Shown: piece by piece, positions 37,150-47,124 of the stretch
Layout: each line of letters opens with the position of its first letter
Numbering within the stretch: the first letter of the stretch is position 1
From: Pseudomonas antarctica
Lineage (GTDB): Bacteria > Pseudomonadota > Gammaproteobacteria > Pseudomonadales > Pseudomonadaceae
Assembly: GCF_900624995.1 (NCBI RefSeq)
Contig: NZ_UYXQ01000001.1
Location: forward strand, 310,001-374,000
Reading direction: 5' to 3'
DNA: 64,000 bases
The notes under the pieces: model-generated
Databases searched by the model: none
What the model saw: only the letters and a program-made list of their open reading frames with translations
Told to the model about the DNA's origin: nothing
Translations under genes and position numbers: made by a program

Positions 37150-37917
37150 ATGAGGAAATCGCTACTCGTCTTGCTGTTGTGGGCGCCGCTCGCCACGGCC
37201 CTGCTTCCCCAGCCCGGCCAGCGGCTGGAGCACGCCACGCAACAGGCTATCCAGCACTTTTTACTGCACAACCGCATTCTCGATACCGCCCGGGATTTGG
37301 ACAACGCGCCTTACATTGTCGCGGCCGACGCAGGTCGAGTGCTGGGCGCCAACGGCGAGCGTGTGTATGCACGAGGTGTCCTGGACCCGACTCAGCCGCA
37401 GTATGGGATCTTTCGCCGCGGCAAGGCCTACACCGACCCAGACACCCATGAACTGCTGGGCATCAACGCCGACGACATTGGTACCGCACGCTTTGTGACG
37501 GCGGGCGACCTCACCACCCTGGCGCTGCAACGGGTCACCCAGGAAGTACGTCCTGGCGACCGACTGCTGCGCGCCGAGCCTCCCATCGAGCTGACCACTC
37601 TGAAACCGGCACCTTTTATTCAAGGGCACATCATCGACGTTCCCAAAGGCGTCACCCAGATAGGCGCGCTGGACGCCGTGACTTTGAATAAGGGCCGCCG
37701 CGACGGGTTGGTTGAAGGCCAACTGTTATCCGTGATCAAAGCGGGCGCCAACGTACGCGACACCCTCACTGGCGCCCCAACCCAACTCCCCGACGAACGC
37801 GCCGGCACCCTGCTGGTGTTTCGTACCTATGAAAAGCTCAGTTACGGCCTGGTGCTCAGCGCCTCACGTGCTTTGGCCGTAATGGATCGATTCGAGACTC
37901 CCCAACAAACACAATAA
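37150..37917 (+). CDS. LysM-family-like exported protein lacking a LysM domain
   Basis: Secreted or periplasmic protein of 255 residues with a signal peptide (MRKSLLVLLLWAPLATAL) after a strong AAGGAG site. In pseudomonads, the gene at this place beside dprA normally encodes a LysM protein of about 340 residues. Here the signal peptide leads directly to the C-terminal conserved part: IQHFLLHNRILDTARDLDNA, GVTQIGALDAVTLNKGRRDG and DERAGTLLVFRTYEKLSYGL. The usual peptidoglycan-binding LysM segment of about 80 residues is absent. The frame is intact, so it is probably expressed. Function unknown. Confidence 0.75.
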   Translation: MRKSLLVLLLWAPLATALLPQPGQRLEHATQQAIQHFLLHNRILDTARDLDNAPYIVAADAGRVLGANGERVYARGVLDPTQPQYGIFRRGKAYTDPDTHELLGINADDIGTARFVTAGDLTTLALQRVTQEVRPGDRLLRAEPPIELTTLKPAPFIQGHIIDVPKGVTQIGALDAVTLNKGRRDGLVEGQLLSVIKAGANVRDTLTGAPTQLPDERAGTLLVFRTYEKLSYGLVLSASRALAVMDRFETPQQTQ

Positions 37918-37980
37918 ATAGCCTGCTAAATAAGTTACCAACAGAGTTATCCACAGCTTGTTCCGGTCAAGGATGATCAA

Positions 37981-39075
37981 ATGTATCCGATAAACAGTAG
38001 CGAAATTTCCCCGTCAGAACTGGAAGCCCGACTACGCTTGCACAGGCTGCCGGAACTGGGACCCAAGCGTTTTAGTGTATTGATCGAGGCCTTTGGGTCT
38101 GCTTCAAAGGCCATCAGCGCCCCGGCCAGTGCCTGGCGATCCCTCGGGTTGCCGGCCAGTAGCGCCGATGCCCGGCGTAGCCCTGAAATACGTGATGGTG
38201 CCGCTCAAGCTTTGGCGTGGTTGGAGCACCCGGCCCAGCATTTGCTGATGTGGGACCAGCCTGAGTACCCTGCCTTGCTCGCCCAGATCGACGACGCGCC
38301 GCCGTTGTTATTTGTCGCCGGCGACCCGAAAATCCTGGAAAAGCCGCAGTTGGCCATGGTTGGCAGCCGCCGCGCTTCGCGCCCCGGCATGGACACCGCC
38401 GCCGCCTTTTCCCGCAGCCTGGCGAGTGCCGGTTTTGTCATCACCAGTGGCCTCGCGTTGGGCATAGATGGCGCGGCGCATCAGGCAGCCCTGGACGTCG
38501 GTGGTCAGACAATCGGTGTGCTCGGCACCGGGCTTGAAAACTTTTATCCACAGCGCCACCGAACGCTCGCCGCCGCGATGATTGCCCAAGGCAGTGCGGT
38601 GGTTTCCGAGTTTCCGCTAGACGCTGCGCCCCAGGCCGCGAACTTCCCCCGGCGCAACCGGATCATCAGTGGCCTGTCACTGGGCGTGCTGGTGGTGGAA
38701 GCCAGCATGGCCAGCGGTTCGCTGATCACTGCGCGGTTGGCGGCCGAGCAAGGGCGTGAGGTGTATGCGATCCCGGGTTCCATCCATCATCCCGGCGCCA
38801 AGGGCTGTCACCAGTTGATCCGCGATGGCGCGACACTGGTGGAGTCCATCGAGCATATTCTGGATGGGTTACGCGGCTGGCAGGCGCTGTCCCGCCCGAC
38901 GCCCATGCCGGTCACTCACCCGTTGGTGGCGCTGCTGCACGCTGCACCTCACACCAGTGAAGCCTTGGCCATTGCCAGTGGGCGACCGTTGTCCCAAGTG
39001 CTGGCGACCCTTACCGAGCTTGAACTCGAAGGCCAAGTGATCTGCGAAAGCGGGCGCTGGCTTGCGCGCTGCTAG
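37981..39075 (+). CDS. dprA: DNA-processing protein DprA
   Basis: Single-strand DNA-binding protein that loads RecA during natural transformation, 364 residues. The Rossmann-like core shows VGSRRASRPG, SGLALGIDGAAHQAAL, GTGLENFYPQRH and FPRRNRIISGLS. A C-terminal winged helix spans about 300-364. Perfect DnaA boxes lie just upstream (37947-37955) and inside (38544-38552). The gene is intact. Confidence 0.95.
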   Translation: MYPINSSEISPSELEARLRLHRLPELGPKRFSVLIEAFGSASKAISAPASAWRSLGLPASSADARRSPEIRDGAAQALAWLEHPAQHLLMWDQPEYPALLAQIDDAPPLLFVAGDPKILEKPQLAMVGSRRASRPGMDTAAAFSRSLASAGFVITSGLALGIDGAAHQAALDVGGQTIGVLGTGLENFYPQRHRTLAAAMIAQGSAVVSEFPLDAAPQAANFPRRNRIISGLSLGVLVVEASMASGSLITARLAAEQGREVYAIPGSIHHPGAKGCHQLIRDGATLVESIEHILDGLRGWQALSRPTPMPVTHPLVALLHAAPHTSEALAIASGRPLSQVLATLTELELEGQVICESGRWLARC

Positions 39076-39129
39076 GTTTTGTAAAGAAGATCGGTAAACT
39101 GCGCAGAGCTTTAGTCCGGAGAGTGAGCA

Positions 39130-39687
39130 ATGGTCAACAGGTGGCGTGTGCTGGAAACCGCACGAGAAATTCGCGCAGGCGCGGTGATCGCCTACCCGAC
39201 CGAAGCGGTCTGGGGCCTTGGCTGCGACCCGTGGAACGAAGAAGCGGTGGACCGGCTGCTGGCGATCAAAAATCGGTCGGTGGACAAGGGCCTGATCCTG
39301 GTGGCGGACAATATTCGCCAGTTCGATTTTCTCTTTGAAGACTTCCCGGACACCTGGATCGAACGCATGGCCAGCACCTGGCCGGGGCCGAATACCTGGC
39401 TGGTGCCTCATCAGGACTTGCTGCCTGAGTGGGTAACCGGTGTGCACGATACGGTGGCGTTACGGGTGAGCGATCATCCACTGGTGCGGGATCTGTGCTC
39501 GCTGGTCGGGCCGCTGATTTCCACGTCGGCCAACCCACAGGGGCGCCCGGCTGCGCGTACGCGGATTCGCGTTGAGCAGTATTTCCGTGGCCAGGTTGAT
39601 CGGGTGTTGGGCGGTGCCCTGGGTGGGCGCAAGAACCCGAGCCTGATTCGTGACTTGGCGACGGGTGAGGTGGTGCGGCCTTCTTGA
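39130..39687 (+). CDS. tsaC: L-threonylcarbamoyladenylate synthase TsaC (YrdC)
   Basis: Makes threonylcarbamoyl-AMP for the t6A37 modification of ANN-decoding tRNAs, 185 residues. The Sua5/YciO/YrdC fold is shown by [20 protein letters not shown] near the start, then [28 protein letters not shown] and [13 protein letters not shown]. This is the short form without a Sua5 domain. It follows dprA by about 54 bases on the same strand. Confidence 0.95.
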   Translation: MVNRWRVLETAREIRAGAVIAYPTEAVWGLGCDPWNEEAVDRLLAIKNRSVDKGLILVADNIRQFDFLFEDFPDTWIERMASTWPGPNTWLVPHQDLLPEWVTGVHDTVALRVSDHPLVRDLCSLVGPLISTSANPQGRPAARTRIRVEQYFRGQVDRVLGGALGGRKNPSLIRDLATGEVVRPS

Positions 39688-39700
39688 GACCGAGGCACGG

Positions 39701-39789
39701 CCATCGCGGGCAAGCCCGGCTCCCACATTCGACTGCATTCCAACTTAAGGAACACGGTCAAAATGTGGGAGCGGGCTTGCCCGCGATGG
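39701..39789. repeat. REP inverted pair (89 bp)
   Basis: CCATCGCGGGCAAGCCC... (39701-39729) and its near-perfect reverse complement (39762-39789) flank about 32 bases. The pair lies between the convergent tsaC and qor genes. The arms share the TCCCACATT end with the other REP pairs in this window. Confidence 0.85.
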
Positions 39790-39820
39790 GGCCCTTCAAA
39801 CCAGCAACTGTCTTAAGCCT

Positions 39821-40798
39821 TTATGGCAGAAGGATGGTCGAACCAGTAGTCCGCCGCCCCGACAACTCAGTCTGCGCCTTCGCCGCATCCGCCAACGAAA
39901 ACCGCTGGTTGATATCAATGCGCACCTTGGCGCTCTTGATCATCGAGAACAGGTCATCGGCCATCGCCTGCAAATCCTTCGGATTGCTGGCATAGGTCGC
40001 CAAGGTCGGCCGGGTGACATACAGCGAGCCTTTGGCCGCTAGAATCCCCAGGTTCACGCCATCCACCGCGCCCGACGCATTCCCGAAGCTCACCACCAGC
40101 CCACGTGGCGCCACGCTGTCCAGCGAGGTCAGCCAAGTGTCCTTGCCTACGCCGTCGTACACCACCGGCACCTTTTTGCCGGCGGTCAATTCCAGCACAC
40201 GTTGTGCGACGTTTTCCCTGCTGTAGTCGATGGTTTCCCACGCTCCCAGGGATTTGGCCAGCGCGGCTTTTTCCGGTGAGCTCACCGTGCCGATGAGCTT
40301 CACCCCCAAGGCCTTGGCCCATTGGCAGGCCAGCGAACCGACGCCACCAGCCGCGGCGTGGAACAGGATGGTTTCGCCGCCCTTTAATTCGTAGGTTTGG
40401 CGCAGTAGGTACTGCACGGTCAGGCCCTTGAGCATCGCGCCGGCGGCTTGCTCGAAACTGATATCGTCCGGCAAGTGCACCAGATTGGCGGCGGGCAACA
40501 CATGCAGCTCGCTATAGGCACCTAGCGGGCCGCTGCCGTAGGCCACACGGTCGCCGACTTTGAATTGCGTGACCTCGCTGCCCACCGCGTCGACCACGCC
40601 GGCACCTTCGGCGCCCAAGCCCGATGGCAGCGCGGGCGGTGCATAAAGGCCACTGCGGAAATAAGTGTCGATGAAGTTCAGGCCGATGGCCTCGTTGCGC
40701 ACGCGAACCTGCTGCGGGCCAGGTTCTGCCGGGGCGTAGTCCACATACTCAAGCACTTCGGGGCCGCCATGGGCACTGAACTGGATACGTTTGGCCAT
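39821..40798 (-). CDS. qor: NADPH:quinone oxidoreductase (Qor type)
   Basis: Zinc-independent medium-chain dehydrogenase/reductase of 325 residues, using the ATG at 40798 (MAKRIQFSAHGGPEVLEYVD) after AGGAG; the frame is open upstream but not family-like. GLGAEGAGVVDAVG and the cofactor motif AAAGGVGSLACQWAKALG are intact. It probably reduces quinones with NADPH in the cytoplasm. It is divergent from hemF. Confidence 0.93.
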   Translation of the reverse strand: MAKRIQFSAHGGPEVLEYVDYAPAEPGPQQVRVRNEAIGLNFIDTYFRSGLYAPPALPSGLGAEGAGVVDAVGSEVTQFKVGDRVAYGSGPLGAYSELHVLPAANLVHLPDDISFEQAAGAMLKGLTVQYLLRQTYELKGGETILFHAAAGGVGSLACQWAKALGVKLIGTVSSPEKAALAKSLGAWETIDYSRENVAQRVLELTAGKKVPVVYDGVGKDTWLTSLDSVAPRGLVVSFGNASGAVDGVNLGILAAKGSLYVTRPTLATYASNPKDLQAMADDLFSMIKSAKVRIDINQRFSLADAAKAQTELSGRRTTGSTILLP

Positions 40799-40934
40799 CT
40801 GCACTTCTCCTGAGGTCGAACATGGGTAGCCCGCTATCGGACTCCTAAGCTTGATCTTCGTCAACTGCGGCGCAATGGGGTGCGGTGGTATCCTGTGCGC
40901 CCATTTGCCGCCGACGCCCAATGGCCTCGCGTAG

Positions 40935-41890
<956 letters not shown>

Positions 41891-41891
<1 letters not shown>

Positions 41892-42709
41892 TGGACCGTT
41901 ATGTCGTGTTCGGCAACCCCATCGGTCACAGCAAGTCGCCGCTGATTCACCGCATGTTTGCCGAGCAGACCGGCGAGCAACTGGACTACAGCACCTTGCT
42001 CGCGCCGCTGGAAGATTTCATCGGCTGTGCCCGTGAGTTCTTTCAGCAAGGTCGAGGTGCCAACGTCACCGTGCCGTTCAAGGAAGACGCCTACCGTTTG
42101 GCCAACAGCCTGACCGAACGCGCCCAGCGTGCCGGGGCGGTGAATACCCTGAGCAAGTTGGCCGACGGCACTTTGCTGGGGGACAACACCGACGGCGCTG
42201 GTCTGGTGCGTGACCTGAAGGTGAATGCCGGGTTGAGCCTGCAAGGCAAACGCATCCTGTTGCTGGGCGCCGGTGGCGCGGTACGCGGGGCGCTGGAGCC
42301 ATTGCTCGCCGAGCAGCCGGCATCGCTGATCATCGCCAACCGCACGGTAGAAAAGGCCGAATTGCTCGCCGAGCTGTTCGACGACCTGGGCCCGGTGTCT
42401 GCCAGCGGTTTCGACTGGCTGCGTGAGCCGGTGGACCTGATCATCAATGCCACGTCCGCCAGCCTGTCAGGCGATGTACCGCCGATTGCCGGCAGCCTGA
42501 TCGAACCGGGCAAGACGTTCTGCTACGACATGATGTACGCCAAAGAGCCCACGGCGTTCTGCCGCTGGGCTACAGAGCAAGGCGCAGCCGTGGCGATGGA
42601 CGGTTTGGGCATGCTCGTGGAACAGGCGGCGGAAGCGTTCTTCCTATGGCGTGGTGTGCGCCCGGATTCGGCGCCGGTGTTGGCTGAGTTGCGTCGCCAG
42701 TTAGCCTGA
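41891..42709 (+). CDS. aroE: Shikimate dehydrogenase (NADP+)
   Basis: Reduces 3-dehydroshikimate to shikimate in aromatic amino acid synthesis, 272 residues. It starts [20 protein letters not shown]. The catalytic Lys lies in [14 protein letters not shown], the paired Asp in [13 protein letters not shown], and the NADP-binding loop in [13 protein letters not shown]. It is coupled to hemF and followed by a REP pair. Confidence 0.97.
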
Positions 42710-42733
42710 CACAAAGTCCATGTGGGCACGGTC

Positions 42734-42826
42734 AAACTGTGGGCTGGCTTGCCTGCGATTGGATCGCCTCGGTCTAACTGACTGACCGAGTCGTCTGCAT
42801 CGCAGGCAAGCCAGCTCCCACAGTTT
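42734..42826. repeat. REP inverted pair (93 bp)
   Basis: Arms at 42734-42759 and 42799-42826 (outer ends AAACTGTGGG / CTCCCACAGTTT) are near-perfect inverse copies, with an inner dyad CCTCGGTC / GACCGAG. It lies between the convergent aroE and the SulP transporter gene. Confidence 0.85.
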
Positions 42827-42835
42827 TAACCGCAC

Positions 42836-44404
42836 TCAGTCTTCGAAATGGAGGGGGCAGTTGTCGGCTCCTTCAAGTTTTTTTAACTCTTCCACCACCT
42901 GCGGCCGGGCCCGGCGCAATGTCAGGCTACGCCCCAACCCCGTGAGCCGACGTGCCTCCTGGTGCAGCATCGCCACCCCGGAATAGTCGATAAAGTTGAT
43001 CTGCTGCGCCTCAATCACCACCCGCTCGCCCTGCAAGCTTTGCAGGCGCACTTGTAGGTAATGGCTGGCGCCAAAAAAGATCGAACCGCCCACCCGCAAC
43101 ACATCCTCGTCGCCATCACGCCACTGCTGCACGCGCGGTTGCGAGGTGCGCTTGAGGTAGAAAAACAGCGAGGCCAGCACCCCGGCATAAATCGCTGTTT
43201 GCAGCTCCAGCAGCAAGGTGGCGACGCACGTCAGGCTCATCACCACAAACTCGGCGCGGCTCACACGGAACAATGCGCGAATGCCGCGATGATCCACCAG
43301 GCCCCAGCAAATCAGCAGGATGCTCGCCGCCATGCTCGGGATCGGAATGTGCGCGATCAACACCGCGCCGAACAGCGCGAACAGCGCCACCCACAAGGCG
43401 GAAAACACGCCCGCCAAGGGTGAGCGCGCGCCCGCCTCAAAGCTCAGGCCGGAGCGGGTAAAGGAACCGGCTGACAGGTAGCCGGAGAAGAATCCGCCGA
43501 CGATATTAGATAAACCCTGCGCACGGACTTCCTGGTTGGCGTCGAGCAATTGTTGCGAGCGCGCCGACAGCGAGCGCGCAATCGACAGGCTGGTCACGAG
43601 CCCCAGCATGCCCACCGCCACGGCACTGGGCAGCAGGCGCAGGAGCATGTCCAGGTCCACCGGCAATGGGCTGAACGGCGGCAGCTTGCCCACAAACGAA
43701 CTGACCCGCGCCACATGCCCGAACATCGCTGGCCACAGCCACGCCACCAGGCTGCTCAAGGCCAGAGCAATTAACAACGTCGGCCAGCGTGGCACCCGGT
43801 ACTTGAGCAACGCGCCCACCAGTAAGGTGCTCAAGCCTAGGACGAGGGAGGCATGGTCCCACTCGCCACCGTGATCGATAAGCGCCAGCAAACTTTTGAT
43901 TGCTGTGGCTTGGCTCGGCAAGTCCAGCCCCAGCAGGTTGGGCAGTTGCCCCAAGGCAATCACCACGGCGGCGCCCAAGGTGAACCCAAGTACCACCGAA
44001 TGGGAGACGAAATTCACCAGCGCGCCGAAGCGCAGCATCCCCAGCAGCCACTGGAAAACCCCGGCGAGAAAGGTTAGCAACAGGATCAATGTGATGTAGT
44101 CCTGCGACCCAGGCACGGCCAAGGGGCTGACGCTGGCGTAGAGCACGATGGAAATCGCCGCTGTCGGGCCGCAGATCAGGTGCCAGGAGGAACCCCAGAG
44201 GCAGGCGATCAATACCGGAATGATGGCGGCGTACAAGCCGTATTCGGGTGGGAGACCGGCGATCAGCGCGTAGGCAATCGACTGCGGCAGCGCGAGCACA
44301 GCGCCGCTGAGGCCGACCATCGCGTCCCGGCCGACGCTGGCGCGGGTTTGGCGCGGCAGCCAGGCGAGGAAGGGGAAGAGTGTATGGCGGTTGGGCCGGG
44401 GCAT
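42836..44404 (-). CDS. SulP-family anion transporter with STAS domain
   Basis: Inner-membrane permease of 522 residues. The SulP membrane domain with 10 or more helices spans about 20-410 (GLSGAVLALPQSIAYALIAG, GLPPEYGLYAAIIPVLIACL). A STAS domain of about 430-522 carries INFIDYSGVAMLHQEARRL. Substrates of this family include sulfate, bicarbonate and other anions; none can be assigned here. The neighbouring choline-sulfate genes release sulfate, which is suggestive but not proof. Confidence 0.85.
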   Translation of the reverse strand: MPRPNRHTLFPFLAWLPRQTRASVGRDAMVGLSGAVLALPQSIAYALIAGLPPEYGLYAAIIPVLIACLWGSSWHLICGPTAAISIVLYASVSPLAVPGSQDYITLILLLTFLAGVFQWLLGMLRFGALVNFVSHSVVLGFTLGAAVVIALGQLPNLLGLDLPSQATAIKSLLALIDHGGEWDHASLVLGLSTLLVGALLKYRVPRWPTLLIALALSSLVAWLWPAMFGHVARVSSFVGKLPPFSPLPVDLDMLLRLLPSAVAVGMLGLVTSLSIARSLSARSQQLLDANQEVRAQGLSNIVGGFFSGYLSAGSFTRSGLSFEAGARSPLAGVFSALWVALFALFGAVLIAHIPIPSMAASILLICWGLVDHRGIRALFRVSRAEFVVMSLTCVATLLLELQTAIYAGVLASLFFYLKRTSQPRVQQWRDGDEDVLRVGGSIFFGASHYLQVRLQSLQGERVVIEAQQINFIDYSGVAMLHQEARRLTGLGRSLTLRRARPQVVEELKKLEGADNCPLHFED

Positions 44405-44448
44405 CGCAGACTCGGGTTTAAAGGTTTGAGCCAGGGTATCAGGCTGCT

Positions 44449-44569
44449 AATGATCGTTCCCACGCTCTGCGTGGGAATGCCGGCCCAGGGACGCTCCGCG
44501 TTCGCTCTTAAGGTCGTGACGCGGAGCGTCACAGGATGCATTCCCACGCGGAGCGCGGGAACGATCATT
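44449..44569. repeat. Composite inverted repeat, distinct from the REP pairs (121 bp)
   Basis: Arms at 44449-44480 (AATGATCGTTCCCACGC start) and 44538-44569 are inverse copies with several mismatches. Each arm is itself partly palindromic (CCCACGC/GCGTGGG), with an inner dyad ACGCTCCGCGT / ACGCGGAGCGT. The sequence differs from the GTGGGAGC family. It sits between the SulP gene and choX on the minus strand. Confidence 0.75.
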
Positions 44570-44576
44570 TCGGGGG

Positions 44577-45491
44577 TTAAAGCTTGGCTTTTACTGCCGC
44601 CAACGCATCCTGGCCATCCACGGTTTTTACGCCATCGAGCCACTTGTCCAGCACCGCCGGATTCGCCTTGATCCACGCCTTCGCCGCATCGGCATTGCTG
44701 ACCTTGTTGTTGACCACCTCGGCCATAATGCTGTTCTCCATGTCCTGGGTGAAACTCAGGTTGGTCAGCAGTTTCCCGACATTCGGGCAGGCCTGTGCAT
44801 AACCCTTGCGGGTTAAGGTATACACGCTGCCGGTGTCACCGAAGTACTTCTCGCCGCCCTTGAGGTAATGCATTTTCAACTGCACGTTCATCGGGTGCGG
44901 CGTCCAGCCTAGGAAGGTCACGAATTTCTGTTTCTTAACCGCCCGCGACACCTCGGCCAGCATCGCCTGCTCACTCGACTCGATCAGCTTCCACTGGCCG
45001 AGGTCGAAGTCGTTCTTCTTGATGATCTGCTGCAGCGAGATATTCGCCGGCGCGCCGGAGCCGATGCCGTAGATCTTCTTGTCGAACTTATCGGCAAATT
45101 TGTTCAAGTCGGCGAAGTCATGCACCCCGGCGTCCCACACGTAGTCCGGCACAGCGAGGGTGAACTCGGTGCCGTCGAGGTTTTTCGCCAGTTGCACCAC
45201 ATCACCGTTGGCCACGAACTTGTCATAGAAGCCCTGCTGCGCTGGCATCCAGTTGCCCAGGAACACATCCACCTGGCCATCCTTGAGCCCGCCAAACGTG
45301 ATCGGCACCGCCAGGGTGTCGACCTTGGCCTTGTAGCCCATGCCGTTCAACAGAAAACCGGTGATGGCATTGGTGGCGGCGATATCGCTCCAGCCGGGAT
45401 CGGCCATCTTCACCGTGTCACAGCGGGTGTCCGCGTACACATTGGCGCTAGTCAGCACCAACATACCCAACACTGCAGTCAACTTTTGCAT
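44577..45491 (-). CDS. choX: Choline/betaine ABC transporter substrate-binding protein ChoX
   Basis: Periplasmic solute receptor of 304 residues with a signal peptide (MQKLTAVLGMLVLTSANVYA). The OpuAC-type fold for quaternary amines shows DPGWSDIAATNAITGFLLNG, DVFLGNWMPAQQGFYD and FLGWTPHPMNVQLKMHYLKG; tryptophans in these segments probably form the cation-binding cage. It follows betC by 18 bases, so it should bring in choline or choline sulfate. No permease or ATPase gene is adjacent. Confidence 0.9.
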   Translation of the reverse strand: MQKLTAVLGMLVLTSANVYADTRCDTVKMADPGWSDIAATNAITGFLLNGMGYKAKVDTLAVPITFGGLKDGQVDVFLGNWMPAQQGFYDKFVANGDVVQLAKNLDGTEFTLAVPDYVWDAGVHDFADLNKFADKFDKKIYGIGSGAPANISLQQIIKKNDFDLGQWKLIESSEQAMLAEVSRAVKKQKFVTFLGWTPHPMNVQLKMHYLKGGEKYFGDTGSVYTLTRKGYAQACPNVGKLLTNLSFTQDMENSIMAEVVNNKVSNADAAKAWIKANPAVLDKWLDGVKTVDGQDALAAVKAKL

Positions 45492-45509
45492 GGCCTTCCC
45501 TCTGTTTTA

Positions 45510-47021
45510 TTAGCGTTGGCAGGGTTGTGGATAACGTGCCTTGCGCTCCAGGTCGTCGAGGTCGATATGGTTGCGCATGTATTGCTGACTGGCGTCCACC
45601 AGTGGCTGGTGATCCCAGCTCTTCAGCTTGCCTTGGGTCAGCGCCTCAAACACCAGGCGACGACGGCGTTGGCTGGCGAGCACCTGCTGGTGGATCGCCG
45701 GGATGTCCCATTTGGCCCGCGCCTCACTCAAAAACGCCTCGAACAGTGCTCGGTGTTCCGCTGACTGGCTGAGGTTCTCCCGCTCGTGCGGGTCGTTGTG
45801 TACATCGAACAGTAGACAAGGGTCGTCTTCGCTGTAGATAAATTTGTACGCGCCACGGCGAATCATCATCAGTGGGCTGAGGGTGCCTTCGGCCATGTAT
45901 TCGCCAAAGACTTCGTCGTGCCCGCCCTGCCCCTGCAAGTGCGGGACCAGTGAGCGGCCGTCCAGCGGCAAACGCGGGTCCAACTCGCCACCGGCCAGTT
46001 CCACCAGGGTCGGTAACAGGTCGGCGGTGGACACGGCTTTGCTCACGCGGCCAGCGGCAAACTGCCCCGGCGCACTGACCAGCAGCGGCACGCGGGCGGC
46101 CATTTCAAACCAGTGCATTTTGTACCAGAGGCCGCGCTCGCCGAGCATGTCGCCGTGGTCGCCCGAGAAGATGATGATGGTGTCGTCGGCAAGGCCGGTG
46201 TCTTCCAGGGTTTGCAGGAGCTTGCCGACATTGCTGTCGATGTAGCTGCACGCGCCGAAATACGCGCGGCGCGCATCGCGGATCTTGTTCAGCGGCAGCG
46301 GTTTGTCCCACAGGTCGTAAACCTTCAGCAGGCGCTGGGAATGCGGGTCGAGGTCGGCCTGGGCTGGTGTCGTAGGCATTGGGATGTCGCTGTCGTCGTA
46401 CAGGTCCCAGAACGGCTTGGGAATGGTGTACGGGTCGTGTGGGTGAGTCATCGACACGGTCAGGCAGAACGGCTGGTCGCCGTCTTCACGAATATGATCG
46501 AACAGGTATTGCTGAGCCTTGAACACCACCTCTTCGTCGAAATCCAGCTGGTTGGTGCGCACGCACGGCCCGGCTTGCAGCACCGACGCCATATTGTGGT
46601 ACCAGGTGGGGCGCACGTGCGGCTCATCCCAGTTCACCGCCCAGCCATAGTCTGCAGGGTAGATGTCGCTGGTCAGGCGTTCCTCAAAACCGTGCAATTG
46701 GTCGGGCCCGCAGAAATGCATCTTGCCCGACAGCGCGGTGCGGTAACCGAGGCGGCGCAGGTAGTGGGCATAAGTCGGTACATCAGCGGGAAAATCCGCC
46801 GCGTTGTCGTAGGCGCCGATCTTGCTCGGCAACTGGCCGCTGACTAAGGTGAAACGCGACGGTGCGCACAGCGGGCTGTTGCAATAGGCGGCATCGAACA
46901 CCACGCCCTGCTCGGCGAGGCGGCTCAGGTTGGGCAATTTGATCGGAGAGGGTCCGTAGAACGGAAGCATCGGCGCGGCCATTTGATCGGCCATGATGAA
47001 AAGAATGTTCTTGCGCTTCAT
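45510..47021 (-). CDS. betC: Choline-sulfatase
   Basis: Hydrolyses choline-O-sulfate to choline and sulfate, 503 residues, from the ATG at 47021 (MKRKNILFIMADQMAAPMLP); an in-frame ATG at 47039 would add six residues. The sulfatase motif CAPSR is at 52-56, where C52 becomes formylglycine. GKMHFCGPDQLHGFEERL and the choline-sulfatase C-terminal segment are present. It is divergent from a LysR regulator, as in other bet-type clusters. Confidence 0.94.
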   Translation of the reverse strand: MKRKNILFIMADQMAAPMLPFYGPSPIKLPNLSRLAEQGVVFDAAYCNSPLCAPSRFTLVSGQLPSKIGAYDNAADFPADVPTYAHYLRRLGYRTALSGKMHFCGPDQLHGFEERLTSDIYPADYGWAVNWDEPHVRPTWYHNMASVLQAGPCVRTNQLDFDEEVVFKAQQYLFDHIREDGDQPFCLTVSMTHPHDPYTIPKPFWDLYDDSDIPMPTTPAQADLDPHSQRLLKVYDLWDKPLPLNKIRDARRAYFGACSYIDSNVGKLLQTLEDTGLADDTIIIFSGDHGDMLGERGLWYKMHWFEMAARVPLLVSAPGQFAAGRVSKAVSTADLLPTLVELAGGELDPRLPLDGRSLVPHLQGQGGHDEVFGEYMAEGTLSPLMMIRRGAYKFIYSEDDPCLLFDVHNDPHERENLSQSAEHRALFEAFLSEARAKWDIPAIHQQVLASQRRRRLVFEALTQGKLKSWDHQPLVDASQQYMRNHIDLDDLERKARYPQPCQR

Positions 47022-47124
47022 GAGTCTTCGGCATTCCATAGGCGGTGTTTATGCGAATCAGCATGCGGCCCATGGAAAATGGGGTAAAGCCCATGAAAAG
47101 CAATGTCTAGGATAAGCACAGCTT

